Program-made: the position numbers and the translations under genes
Part shown: positions 26,911-35,640 of the stretch, piece by piece
Numbering within the stretch: the first letter of the stretch is position 1
Layout: each line of letters starts with the position of its first letter
Notes under the pieces: generated by a model
Told to the model about the DNA's origin: nothing
Databases searched by the model: none
The model's input: only the letters and a program-made list of their open reading frames with translations
Assembly: GCF_008973825.1 (NCBI RefSeq)
Contig: NZ_WCHR01000007.1
Coordinates: 1 to 64,000, forward strand
From: Gemmobacter serpentinus
GTDB lineage: Bacteria; Pseudomonadota; Alphaproteobacteria; Rhodobacterales; Rhodobacteraceae
Direction of reading: 5' to 3'
Length of the DNA stretch: 64,000 nt

Positions 26911-28686
26911 ATGTCCGAGACCGAAGCGCAGGGCTATCAGGTCCTCGCCCGCAAATACCGCCCCGCCACCTTCGCCGATCTGATCGGCCAGGAGGCCATG
27001 GTGCGCACGCTGAAAAACGCCTTCGCGGCGGATCGCATCGCGCACGCTTTCGTCATGACCGGCGTGCGGGGGGTGGGCAAGACCACGACCGCGCGCATCA
27101 TCGCCAAGGGGCTGAACTGCATCGGGCCGGATGGCAAGGGGGGGCCAACGACCGAACCCTGCCTGGTCTGCGACCAGTGCAAGGCGATTGCTGAGGGCCG
27201 CCATGTCGATGTGATGGAAATGGACGCGGCCTCGCGCACCGGGGTCGGTGATATCCGCGAAATCATCGATTCCGTGCATTACCGGGCGGCGTCGGCCCGC
27301 TACAAGATCTACATCATCGACGAGGTTCACATGCTGTCGACCAGTGCGTTCAACGCGCTGCTCAAGACGCTGGAAGAGCCGCCCGCCCATGTGAAATTCA
27401 TCTTCGCCACCACCGAGATCCGCAAGGTGCCGGTGACGGTGCTGTCGCGCTGCCAGCGATTCGACCTGAAGCGGATCGAGCCCGAGGTGATGATGGCGCA
27501 TCTGGCCAAGGTGGCCGGGCTGGAAGGTGCGACCCTGTCGCAAGACGCGATGGCGCTGATCACCCGCGCCGCAGAAGGTTCGGTCCGCGACGCCATGAGC
27601 CTGCTGGATCAGGCGATTGCCCATGGAGCGGGCGAAACCACCGCCGATCAGGTCCGCGCCATGCTGGGTCTGGCCGACCGTGGCCGCACGCTGGATCTGT
27701 TCGACATGATCTTGCGTGGCGATGCCCCATCTGCCCTTGCGGAACTGGCGGGCCAATATTCCGATGGCGCCGATCCGATGGCGGTGCTGCGCGATCTGGC
27801 CGAGATCACCCATTGGATCAGCGTGATCAAGATCACGCCCGAGGCCGCCGAAGACCCGACCGTGCCCCCCGATGAGCGCGCGCGCGGCCTGGATATGGCC
27901 GAACGGCTGCCGATGCGGGTGCTGACCCGGATGTGGCAGATGCTGCTGAAAGCCATCGAAGAGGTGGGGCTGGCCCCCAATGCGATGATGGCCGCCGAAA
28001 TGGCGGTGATCCGGCTGACCCATGTGGCCGATCTGCCCGACCCCGAGGCGCTGCTGCGCCGGCTGCAATCGGGTGCCCCGCCCGCCCATCCTGGACCCCA
28101 TCCCGGTAGCGGGGGCGGTGCCCCGGCGGGCGGCGGTGGCGGAGGAGGCATGGTCCATGCGCCCGCCCGGATGATGGCACCCGCCCGCGGCCCGGCGATG
28201 GGGCCGACGATGAGCGGTGGCGCGGCGCTTGCCGTGGCCGAGGACCGGCTGAAAATCTATGCGACCTTCGATCATGTGCTGGATCTGATCCGCGAAAAGC
28301 GTGACATGACGCTGCTGTTTTCGGTCGAGGCCCATGTGCGGCTGGCGAAATACAGCCCCGGCCGGATCGAGTTCGAGCCCACGCCGGACGCCCCGCGCGA
28401 TCTGGCCGCCACATTGGCGCAGCGGCTGCAAGGCTGGACCGGACAACGCTGGGGGGTTTCGGTCGTGGCCTCGGGCGGCGCGCCGACCGTGGCCGAGATG
28501 CGCGACGCCGACCGGATCGCAGCCGAGGCCGAGGCAATGCAGAACCCGTTGGTGCAGGCCGTGATGGCAGCCTTTCCCGGCACCCGTATCGCCGAGATCC
28601 GCACCCTTGAGGCGATGGCGCAAGAAGCCGCCGTGCAGGCATTGCCCGAAGTCGAGGATGAATGGGATCCGTTCGAGGAAGATTGA
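26911..28686 (+). CDS. dnaX: DNA polymerase III subunits gamma/tau
   Basis: Clamp-loader ATPase of the replisome. The 591-residue protein has ARKYRPATFADLIGQEAMVRTL, Walker A GVRGVGKTTTAR, the zinc module (CIGPDG...EPCLVCDQC), the DEVHMLS Walker B and the sensor region ATTEIRKVPVTVLSRCQRFDL. A Gly/Pro-rich linker (GGGGGG at about 465) precedes the tau-type C-terminal domain, which ends in an acidic tail. Start ATG 26911 gives the family N-terminus; the frame opens earlier without support. It leads a dnaX-ybaB-recR block conserved in many bacteria. Confidence 0.95.
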   Translation: MSETEAQGYQVLARKYRPATFADLIGQEAMVRTLKNAFAADRIAHAFVMTGVRGVGKTTTARIIAKGLNCIGPDGKGGPTTEPCLVCDQCKAIAEGRHVDVMEMDAASRTGVGDIREIIDSVHYRAASARYKIYIIDEVHMLSTSAFNALLKTLEEPPAHVKFIFATTEIRKVPVTVLSRCQRFDLKRIEPEVMMAHLAKVAGLEGATLSQDAMALITRAAEGSVRDAMSLLDQAIAHGAGETTADQVRAMLGLADRGRTLDLFDMILRGDAPSALAELAGQYSDGADPMAVLRDLAEITHWISVIKITPEAAEDPTVPPDERARGLDMAERLPMRVLTRMWQMLLKAIEEVGLAPNAMMAAEMAVIRLTHVADLPDPEALLRRLQSGAPPAHPGPHPGSGGGAPAGGGGGGGMVHAPARMMAPARGPAMGPTMSGGAALAVAEDRLKIYATFDHVLDLIREKRDMTLLFSVEAHVRLAKYSPGRIEFEPTPDAPRDLAATLAQRLQGWTGQRWGVSVVASGGAPTVAEMRDADRIAAEAEAMQNPLVQAVMAAFPGTRIAEIRTLEAMAQEAAVQALPEVEDEWDPFEED

Positions 28687-28719
28687 TCGGGGCGGGATCG
28701 CCGGGTGGAAGAGCGGCCC

Positions 28720-28742
28720 ACAAATTTTCGACGAAAATTTGT
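28720..28742. repeat. Palindromic intergenic element, copy 1
   Basis: Inverted repeat ACAAATTTT / AAAATTTGT around CGACG, 33 bp after the dnaX stop. The core AATTTTCGACGAAAATT recurs exactly at 35592-35608 in another intergenic gap. It lacks a T run and is more like a dispersed palindromic element than a terminator. Confidence 0.6.
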
Positions 28743-28823
28743 CGCGCATCCCCTGCCCGGGCCCTTGCCTGCGCCTATCTCTGGATCAACGCGACTATCA
28801 CATCGAATGCGGAAGGGTGACGA

Positions 28824-29168
28824 ATGCTGAAAGGGTTGGGGGGTCTTGGCGATATGGCCAAGATGATGAAGGCCGCGCAGGACTTTCAAGGCAAGATGAC
28901 CGAGTTGCAGGAGGCTTTGGCCCAGACCATCGTGATCGGCGAGGCCGGGGCTGGTCTGGTCAAGGCGCGCTGCACCGCCAAGGGCGAATTGACGGGCCTA
29001 GAGATTGATCCGGCAATCCTTGTGCCCTCTGAGAAGGAAGTGGTCGAGGATCTGATCGTTGCCGCCATCAAGGATGCGCAGGCGCGCGCCGCCATCAAGG
29101 GGCAGCAGGAAATGCAGCGCATGACCGAAGGTCTTGGCCTGCCGCCCGACTTCAAGCTGCCGTTCTGA
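28824..29168 (+). CDS. ybaB: YbaB/EbfC family nucleoid-associated protein
   Basis: Small dimeric DNA-binding protein of 114 residues. It begins [29 protein letters not shown], the family helix, then [27 protein letters not shown] and the C-terminal [18 protein letters not shown]. Placed between dnaX and recR, 2 bp before recR, as in many genomes. Its cellular role is not fully settled; it is linked to nucleoid organisation and recombination through synteny. Confidence 0.94.
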   Translation: MLKGLGGLGDMAKMMKAAQDFQGKMTELQEALAQTIVIGEAGAGLVKARCTAKGELTGLEIDPAILVPSEKEVVEDLIVAAIKDAQARAAIKGQQEMQRMTEGLGLPPDFKLPF

Positions 29169-29170
29169 GC

Positions 29171-29767
29171 ATGGCGGCCCCCTCCGATATCGAGGATCTG
29201 ATCGGGCTGATGGCACGTCTGCCGGGCCTTGGCCCACGCTCGGCCCGGCGCGCGGTCCTGCTGCTGCTGCGCAAGCGCGGGCCGCTGATGGCACCACTGG
29301 CGCAAGCGATGGCGCATGTCGCGCTATCGGCGCGCGATTGCGTCACCTGCGGCAATATCGGCACCGAAGAGACCTGCCCGATCTGCGCCGATCCGCGCCG
29401 CCAGACCGGAGAGATCTGCGTGGTGGCGGATGTGGCGGATCTCTGGGCAATGGAGCGGACGGGGGTGTTTCGCGGCCGCTATCATGTCTTGGGCGGCACG
29501 CTGTCGGCGCTGGACAATATCGGCCCCGATGCGCTGCGTATCCCGCTTCTGGTTCAGCGCGTGCGCGATGAGGCCACGCGGGAGGTGATCCTTGCGCTCA
29601 ATGCCACGGTCGATGGCCAGACAACCGCGCATTACATCGCCGATGCCCTGACGGGAACCGGGGTGCAGGTGTCGTCATTGGCACAGGGCGTGCCGATCGG
29701 GGGCGAGCTGGATTATCTGGACGATGGCACGATCGGGGCGGCGCTGCGCGCAAGGCGCAGGTTCTGA
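29171..29767 (+). CDS. recR: Recombination protein RecR
   Basis: Part of the RecFOR pathway that loads RecA at gaps. The 198-residue protein has the helix-hairpin-helix [21 protein letters not shown], the zinc finger [21 protein letters not shown], and the Toprim domain ([28 protein letters not shown]). Length and order are standard. It starts 2 bp after ybaB. Confidence 0.96.
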   Translation: MAAPSDIEDLIGLMARLPGLGPRSARRAVLLLLRKRGPLMAPLAQAMAHVALSARDCVTCGNIGTEETCPICADPRRQTGEICVVADVADLWAMERTGVFRGRYHVLGGTLSALDNIGPDALRIPLLVQRVRDEATREVILALNATVDGQTTAHYIADALTGTGVQVSSLAQGVPIGGELDYLDDGTIGAALRARRRF

Positions 29768-29822
29768 GCGCCCTTCGCAGGCCATCGGGCCATAAAGCGG
29801 TGACGCAGGAGGAGTGAGAGGG

Positions 29823-30725
29823 ATGGATATCCAACGCATCGCAGCCAGCCTTGAGGGGCAGGACGATCTTTACGCCGCCCTGCGCCGCGCGGGCACCGGG
29901 CTTTCGCCGCGCGCGGCCGAGGATCTGCTGCCCGCGCTTTACGCGGCGCTTGGCGCAGCCCCGGAGGCTGCCCGCCTGGCATCGGTCGATCAGGGTCTTT
30001 TGCGCGCGGTGATCCGCGCCGGGGCAGGCCTGCCTGCAGCCCCCGCGCTGGCGGATTTTCTGCGAAAATCCGAGGTCGCGCCGGTGTTTCTGCCGGAGAT
30101 CGGCGACAGCCTGCATATGCCGCTTTTGTGCGATGTGACGGAAGACATGCCCGCCTATTCCGATTTGGGCTTTGATCTGTGGTTCGCCGATCAGGGTGTG
30201 GATTACGGGCTTGGCCCTTACGGCGAAAAGCGCAGCGTCTATCGCGCCGCGCAATTCGCCGATCAGGCAAGTTCGGAACGGCGGATGATCCATATGGGCA
30301 TCGATGTCTTCGCGCCCGCCGGGACGGAAGTGCACGCGCCCCTGCCCGGCCTCGTGCATTCAGTGGTCTATAATGCCGATCCTCTGGATTACGGCCATAC
30401 GCTGATTCTGCGCCATGACGGCCCTGGGGCGGATTTCTTCACGCTTTACGGCCATCTGGGGGCCACATTGACGGGTCTGTGCAAGGTCGGGCAGGCGGTG
30501 GCCGCGGGTCAGGTCATTGCCCATCTCGGCGATTGGCCCGAGAATGGCGGCTGGGCACCGCATCTGCATTTTCAGGTCATGGCGGATCTGCTGGAGCAGC
30601 GCGACGGCAATTTCTTTGGCGTCGGCCATGAAAGCCTGTGGGATATCTGGCAGCAGATCTGCCCCGATCCCAACCTGATCCTGCGCCTGCCAGCGGGCGC
30701 TTTCGGCCCTGATCGCGAAATTTGA
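29823..30725 (+). CDS. M23 family metallopeptidase
   Basis: A 300-residue LytM-type zinc endopeptidase-like protein. The catalytic domain spans about 155-260: MIHMGIDVFAPAGTEVHAPL gives the H-x3-D metal site and GWAPHLHFQV the H-x-H motif. The N-terminal 120 residues are helical with no recognised domain, and there is no signal peptide, so export is uncertain. Start ATG 29823 sits behind an AGGAGGAG ribosome-binding site. It follows recR by 55 bp and ends at a terminator. Confidence 0.85.
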   Translation: MDIQRIAASLEGQDDLYAALRRAGTGLSPRAAEDLLPALYAALGAAPEAARLASVDQGLLRAVIRAGAGLPAAPALADFLRKSEVAPVFLPEIGDSLHMPLLCDVTEDMPAYSDLGFDLWFADQGVDYGLGPYGEKRSVYRAAQFADQASSERRMIHMGIDVFAPAGTEVHAPLPGLVHSVVYNADPLDYGHTLILRHDGPGADFFTLYGHLGATLTGLCKVGQAVAAGQVIAHLGDWPENGGWAPHLHFQVMADLLEQRDGNFFGVGHESLWDIWQQICPDPNLILRLPAGAFGPDREI

Positions 30726-30749
30726 GTATTTGGCCAAGCAGCAAATGGG

Positions 30750-30779
30750 AAACCGCCAGTCTTTTAGGCTGGCGGTTTT
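30750..30779 (+). terminator. Intrinsic terminator after M23 peptidase gene
   Basis: Stem AAACCGCCAG / CTGGCGGTTT with a 9-base loop, ending in TTTT, 24 bp after the stop codon. Confidence 0.85.
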
Positions 30780-30954
30780 GTATTCAGCGCAAGGGGCATG
30801 GATCTTGCGATACCGCGGCCAGGTGGGCGGCAAGCGGCGCAGAGCCGGACCACCGCCCGCGGAAGGGCGGCAGGGGGCCCAGCCGCCCCGGACTCCGTCC
30901 GAAAGAACCAGGCTGCGGAGCATAACTGCCACAGCGCCGCCCCTTTTCGCGCCC

Positions 30955-32034
30955 TCAGGCGTGGCGCGCGCGGTGGCCGATCTGGTAGTAATTGCCGGTG
31001 CGCGTTTCGAGATAGGGGGTGAGCGGGATGTCTTCCTGTTTCAAGAAACCCTGTTGCGGCAGGGCACCGGCGCGGACCATCTCGATCACGGCCACGACCG
31101 AGGCGCTGGTGGTCCAGGCGATGGCGGTGCGGGATTTGCCGCCGATCTCGATTGGATAATAGCTGCGCACAAATTCCTTGCGGCGCAATTGCCCACCGGT
31201 TTTGCCTTCGGCCGCGACATGGACATAGACCACGTCCTCATCCACCGGCGGCTTGGCATTGGTCAGGATCCGGCCTGCCTCGGCACGGTTTTCGCGCATC
31301 AGCAACTCGTGGAAGAAGAAGTTCATCAGTTGGACATGGCCGGGATAGCGCATGGTCTTGTAATCAAGGTTCTCGATCCGGCCGAGATAGGTTTCGCACA
31401 TTGTGCCCAGCCCGCCGGAGGTGGTGAAGGCCTCAAGCTGCATCCCGTCGATATAGACCGCTTCGGTCCATTCCATCGCCGAGACGGTTTTCAAGACCCC
31501 CTCTTCGATCACCTCGCAATCATTGAGGTACTCGTTCACCACGCCCTCGGGCGACCAGTTGAAGGCGTAACCCAGAAGGCCGGTGGGGTTTTGCGGCAGG
31601 GCCCCCACGCGCAGCTTGATGGAGCGGACGGAGTCGAACTGGTTGGCCAGATCCGCCGCCACGATGCCGACAAAGCCGGGGGCCAGGCCGCATTGCGGGG
31701 CCATCAGGCCTTTGGATGTTTTGGCAAGCTCGCGGATATGTTTGGTGGTGGGCACGTCTTCGGTCAGGTCGAAGTAATGCAGGCCCAGACCGTGGGCCAC
31801 AGTCGAGACCCCGATATTGAGGTGATAGGGCAGGCAGGACAACACGGCTTCTTGCCCTTCCAGCGCAGCTTTCAGCGCGCCCGTATCGGACAGATCGACG
31901 GCTTTGGTCGTGAAGGGGGCATCGACCTTGCGGGCGTCGATGCCGGTGACGGTGAAGCCGCTTTCGGCCAGGAGCTCTGCCGCCAGATGGCCGACTTTGC
32001 CAAGGCCCAGAACCGCGATCTTGTTGAATGACAT
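30955..32034 (-). CDS. Saccharopine dehydrogenase family protein
   Basis: A 359-residue NAD(P)-dependent oxidoreductase with Rossmann start IAVLGLGKVGHLAAELLAESG, then AVLSCLPYHLNIGVSTVAHG and the mid-region APQCGLAPGFVGIVA characteristic of the saccharopine dehydrogenase group. The start is at 32034 (MSFNKIAVLG); the frame runs much further upstream (to 32592) through non-homologous sequence. The nearby glutaryl-CoA dehydrogenase and 2-oxoacid dehydrogenase E1 genes suggest lysine or aminoadipate breakdown, but the exact substrate cannot be read from sequence. Confidence 0.85.
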   Translation of the reverse strand: MSFNKIAVLGLGKVGHLAAELLAESGFTVTGIDARKVDAPFTTKAVDLSDTGALKAALEGQEAVLSCLPYHLNIGVSTVAHGLGLHYFDLTEDVPTTKHIRELAKTSKGLMAPQCGLAPGFVGIVAADLANQFDSVRSIKLRVGALPQNPTGLLGYAFNWSPEGVVNEYLNDCEVIEEGVLKTVSAMEWTEAVYIDGMQLEAFTTSGGLGTMCETYLGRIENLDYKTMRYPGHVQLMNFFFHELLMRENRAEAGRILTNAKPPVDEDVVYVHVAAEGKTGGQLRRKEFVRSYYPIEIGGKSRTAIAWTTSASVVAVIEMVRAGALPQQGFLKQEDIPLTPYLETRTGNYYQIGHRARHA

Positions 32035-32242
32035 TGGATTTCCCCGTCTTGCCGGCATCATGTGCCGGATGTGTCTTTGCCCGAAAAGCCTAAGGGGCGG
32101 CCTTGCCAGTTTCGCCGGACAGAGCGCCAGAAATGTCGCGAAGTTCCGGCAGAGTGACGAAGTGATAGGCAAATCGCCATGCACCGATTCTGCGCCAGCC
32201 TTGTGGGCCGATCTCATCGGCCAATCCCACCGGAATATAAAA

Positions 32243-32273
32243 GGCGTGGCACGGGGATTGCCCATGCCACGCC
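32243..32273 (-). terminator. Terminator of the E1/acyltransferase operon
   Basis: Stem GGCGTGGCA / TGCCACGCC with a 13-base loop; on the minus strand it is followed by TTTTATATT, 22 bp past the stop of the acyltransferase-like gene. It separates that operon from the saccharopine dehydrogenase gene. Confidence 0.8.
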
Positions 32274-32294
32274 CTTTGCATTGGAAACGATGGA

Positions 32295-33341
32295 TCAGCC
32301 TGCGGCGGTGACCAGCGTCCGTTGCGCCTCCATCCCCATGGAAACAAGGATCGGCGAAGCTTCCTGCCGGGTCTGGAAATCGGCCTTGGCCGACAGCCCA
32401 CGCCAATTGGCAAGGATCAGCGATTGCGCCACCGCCCCGCCCAAGGTGGTGCCGGGGCCGGTGACGATGAACAGATCCGGCGCAAACTCGCGCGCAGCAT
32501 GGGCGATGGCCTTGGTGAAATCGTAGCTTTCGACCACCTGATGCCCCAGAGTATAGTCCCACAGCGCCTGCAGATCGCAGGCACCGGGCCACCAGACATG
32601 GCCGCGCCCATCGATCATCGGCAGCCTGGGCTGGCCGAACAGCGCCGGCGAAAGACGCGCCCGGCCCGCCTCGGCCACCGGAGCCTGCAGCGCAGTATGG
32701 AAGGCCGCGTGATTGGCCAGCCGCATCGGGAAGCGGCCTTGCAACGGCGGCACCGCCCCCTCGAACGCTTTCAGCCCCTCTTCATTGCCGGCCAGAACCA
32801 GCATCCCGCCCAGATCGATGGACAGGGCCAGAACGTGACCCAGGCGCGCCGCGATATCGGCCATGATGGCCAGCAGCCCCGCCTTGCGCGCCGGATCGGG
32901 GTGCCAATCCTCATCGACGAAGGGGTAGATCAGCTGGCCTCCGATCAGGCGTTCCTGCATCAGCGTGCCCATGGTGTTGACCACCTCGAAGCCACCCTCG
33001 GGGGTCAGCGCGCCGCCGCAAGCGAGCGTCGAATACCACCCCATCGAATTGCCGGTGACCGCCACCACCTCCACGCCTTCAATCGCGCGGAAATCGGCGA
33101 GGGTCGCGGCATATATCAGCGCCGAGGCATTGTCGCCCCGCGTGTGTTTCGCCACCGAATAGGTGGCGGCACTGTCCAGCGCGGTCAGCGTCTCTTGCCC
33201 GGCGGCCTGACGGCGGGCGTCAAAGGCGGCCAGCAGGCCGGCATCCTTGAAGTGACGCTTCAAGACGCCAAGTTCGGACTTGGTGTAGGTTCCCCTTCCG
33301 GGGCAGATCACAACGGCGGTTTTCATGGCAGCAGTTTTCAT
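32295..33341 (-). CDS. FabD-like acyltransferase-domain protein
   Basis: 348 residues related to malonyl-CoA:ACP transacylases. The start (VVICPGRGTYTKSELGVL) and VEVVAVTGNSMGWYSTLACGG align with the FabD fold; the nucleophile motif GHSxG is GNSMG here, with Ser99 kept and its preceding His replaced by Asn. MRLANHAAFHTALQAPV (H211 or H215) supplies the second catalytic His. Its start overlaps the E1 stop by ATGA, so the two are made together. It is not in a fatty-acid operon, and an acyl transfer or hydrolase role tied to the E1 product is inference. Confidence 0.72.
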   Translation of the reverse strand: MKTAAMKTAVVICPGRGTYTKSELGVLKRHFKDAGLLAAFDARRQAAGQETLTALDSAATYSVAKHTRGDNASALIYAATLADFRAIEGVEVVAVTGNSMGWYSTLACGGALTPEGGFEVVNTMGTLMQERLIGGQLIYPFVDEDWHPDPARKAGLLAIMADIAARLGHVLALSIDLGGMLVLAGNEEGLKAFEGAVPPLQGRFPMRLANHAAFHTALQAPVAEAGRARLSPALFGQPRLPMIDGRGHVWWPGACDLQALWDYTLGHQVVESYDFTKAIAHAAREFAPDLFIVTGPGTTLGGAVAQSLILANWRGLSAKADFQTRQEASPILVSMGMEAQRTLVTAAG

Positions 33342-35530
33342 TTCGCCCCCTCCACCAGCGCCTTGGCGGCGGCAATGATGCTGTCCTTTGACGGCATGGT
33401 CGCGGCATAGGCCGGGCCGGTCGCGATAAAGCTGTCTTCCGCCGTCAGTCGCGCCAGCGGCAGGCCCGGACAGACCTCGTGGAAATGCGCCATCAGCGCC
33501 TCGGCCATGCCGCCGGTATGGCGGGTTTCATCAACGATCAGGATGCGTTTCGCGCCCTGCACCGCTGCCGTCAGCGCGGCTTTCGGCAAGGGCGAGAGCC
33601 AGCGGGTGTCGATGATCCGGGTCTTGATACCTGCCTCGGCAAGCGCCGGTTCAGCCTGGCGGGACAGGTAGGTGCCATTGCCGAAGGTGACGATTGCCAG
33701 GTCATCGCCCATGCCATGCGTGCCGACCTGCCCATAGGGGATCACCTCGGACGGGTCGGGATAGATCTGCATCCAGCCGCCATCCTTCTCGCCATGCAGA
33801 TCACGCATCGGGTAAAGCGCGATGGGTTCCAGGAACACGACCAGCCGCTGTTCCTCGCGCGCCAGACGCACGCATTCGCGCAGCATCCGGGCCGCATCGG
33901 CGCCGTTTGACGGGCAGGCCAGGATCAACCCCGGAATGTCGCGCAGCACCGCAACCGAGTTGTCGTTGTGGAAATGCCCGCCAAAGCCCTTTTGGTAGCC
34001 AAGCCCCGCGATGCGCAGCACCATCGGGTTGGAATATTGCCCATTGGAGAAGAAGGGCAGCGTCGCCGCCTCGCCGCGCAACTGGTCCTCGGCATTGTGC
34101 AGATAGGCCAGAAACTGGATCTCGGGCATCGGCACGAAACCGTTCTGCGCCATGCCGATGGCAAGGCCAAGGATCGACTGCTCATCCAGCAGGGTGTCGA
34201 TCATCCGGTCCTGACCGAACCGCGCCTGCAACTTCTGGGTGACACCGTATACGCCGCCCTTGCGACCGACATCCTCGCCCATCATGACGATCTCGCCATG
34301 GGCCAGCATCAGATCGGTCAGCGCCCAGTTGATAAGGCGCGACATGATCTGCGGATCGGCCATCTGCTTCATATCGCTGCCAAAGGCCGCTGCGCGCGCC
34401 TCGGCGCTTGGGCCGTTGGTCGGCTTGCAGGCGCGTTTGGGCGGAATGATCGAGGCCATGACCCCCGCCGCATCCGTCAAGCGCGGCCGGGTCACAGCCT
34501 CGGCCGCGATGCGGGCCACACGGGCATTGGTGTCATTATAGACCGCCAGCGCATCTTCGGCCGCCATCGCGCCGCTGGCATCCAGCTGGCGCACCATATG
34601 CAGCAGCGGGTCCTGTGCCTCTTCGGCCTCGACCTCTTCGCGCGACAGATAGGTGGTGGGCATATCGGCCCCGGCATGGCCGTAAAGCCGGATGGTGCGG
34701 ATATGCAGGAAGGCAGGCTTGCGCCGGGTGCGGACATAATGCGCCGCCGCCTGCGCGGTGGCGAAGGTGTCATAGATATCCAACCCGTCACAGGCAAAAT
34801 ATTTCAGGCCGGGACGGTTCTGGAAGGTGGCCCCGATCCACCCCTTGGGTGTCTTGGTGGAAATGCCGATGCCGTTATCCTCGCAGCAGAACAGCAATGG
34901 CAGCGGGATCGACTGGTAGGATGTCCATTGCGCGGCGTTGAAGGTGCCCTGCGCGGTGGAATGGTTGGCCGACGCATCGCCAAAGCTGCAATAGACAATG
35001 GCGTCATCGGGCAATTCGGCGTGTTCGGGGCGGTGACGACGCGCCGCCCCGATCCCGTAGGCCGCCCCCATGGCTTTAGGCAGGTGGGACGCGATGGTAG
35101 AGGTCTGCGGCGGAATGTTCAGCGCCTTTGATCCCAGCACCTTGTGCCGCCCGCCCGAAATCGGATCTTCGGACGAGGCCGCAAAGGACAGCAGCATGTC
35201 CCAGGCGATGCTTTGCCCCGGCACCTGCTGGCTGCGCGCAATCTGGAACGCGGCATCGCGGTAATGCAGGAAGGCCATATCGGTGGGGCGCAAAGCGGCG
35301 GCAACCGCCGCCAGCCCCTCATGCCCGGACGAGCCGATGGTGTAGAACCCCTGCCCTGCCCGCTGCATCACCCGGCTTTGCCGATCCAGCGCGCGGGACA
35401 GGCAGGCGGCGCGATAAATCTCCACCGCCTGAGACGCCGCAAGCGCCCCAGAAGGGGCGCTGCCATGGGAAAAGTCCCGCGACGCAGAGCGGCGCAGGAA
35501 ATTGTCGTGAACGATGTCGGCGCGATCCAT
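33338..35530 (-). CDS. 2-oxoacid dehydrogenase E1, alpha and beta subunits fused
   Basis: 730 residues. The first half is E1-alpha: FYTIGSSGHEGLAAVAAALR, then the thiamine diphosphate region with GDASAN (184-189) and CCEDNGIGIST. The second half, from about residue 390, is E1-beta: VMMGEDVGRKGGVYGVTQKL, EIQFLAYLHNAEDQLRGEAA, LACPSNGADAARML. It is of the branched-chain/acetoin type, normally two polypeptides, here one chain. No E2 or E3 gene is adjacent. The substrate is unknown; the neighbours (glutaryl-CoA dehydrogenase and saccharopine dehydrogenase family) suggest lysine-related 2-oxoacids. Confidence 0.83.
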   Translation of the reverse strand: MDRADIVHDNFLRRSASRDFSHGSAPSGALAASQAVEIYRAACLSRALDRQSRVMQRAGQGFYTIGSSGHEGLAAVAAALRPTDMAFLHYRDAAFQIARSQQVPGQSIAWDMLLSFAASSEDPISGGRHKVLGSKALNIPPQTSTIASHLPKAMGAAYGIGAARRHRPEHAELPDDAIVYCSFGDASANHSTAQGTFNAAQWTSYQSIPLPLLFCCEDNGIGISTKTPKGWIGATFQNRPGLKYFACDGLDIYDTFATAQAAAHYVRTRRKPAFLHIRTIRLYGHAGADMPTTYLSREEVEAEEAQDPLLHMVRQLDASGAMAAEDALAVYNDTNARVARIAAEAVTRPRLTDAAGVMASIIPPKRACKPTNGPSAEARAAAFGSDMKQMADPQIMSRLINWALTDLMLAHGEIVMMGEDVGRKGGVYGVTQKLQARFGQDRMIDTLLDEQSILGLAIGMAQNGFVPMPEIQFLAYLHNAEDQLRGEAATLPFFSNGQYSNPMVLRIAGLGYQKGFGGHFHNDNSVAVLRDIPGLILACPSNGADAARMLRECVRLAREEQRLVVFLEPIALYPMRDLHGEKDGGWMQIYPDPSEVIPYGQVGTHGMGDDLAIVTFGNGTYLSRQAEPALAEAGIKTRIIDTRWLSPLPKAALTAAVQGAKRILIVDETRHTGGMAEALMAHFHEVCPGLPLARLTAEDSFIATGPAYAATMPSKDSIIAAAKALVEGAK

Positions 35531-35567
35531 GCCCGCTCCTGTTGTTGTTCGGCCCTGTCGGTGTGAA

Positions 35568-35618
35568 GCAGGCCCCGAATGATCGACGACGAATTTTCGA
35601 CGAAAATTCGGGGCCTGC
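35568..35618. repeat. Palindromic intergenic element, copy 2, inside a larger inverted repeat
   Basis: CGAATTTT / AAAATTCG around CGACG (35590-35610) shares the 17-bp core AATTTTCGACGAAAATT with the element at 28720-28742. It overlaps an outer repeat, GCAGGCCCCGAAT (35568-35580) and ATTCGGGGCCTGC (35606-35618). The two pairings share five bases, so the transcript could form one or the other. It lies between gcdH and the E1 gene, both on the minus strand. Confidence 0.6.
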
Positions 35619-35640
35619 CCGTGTTCTAGTAGCCCGCGCC

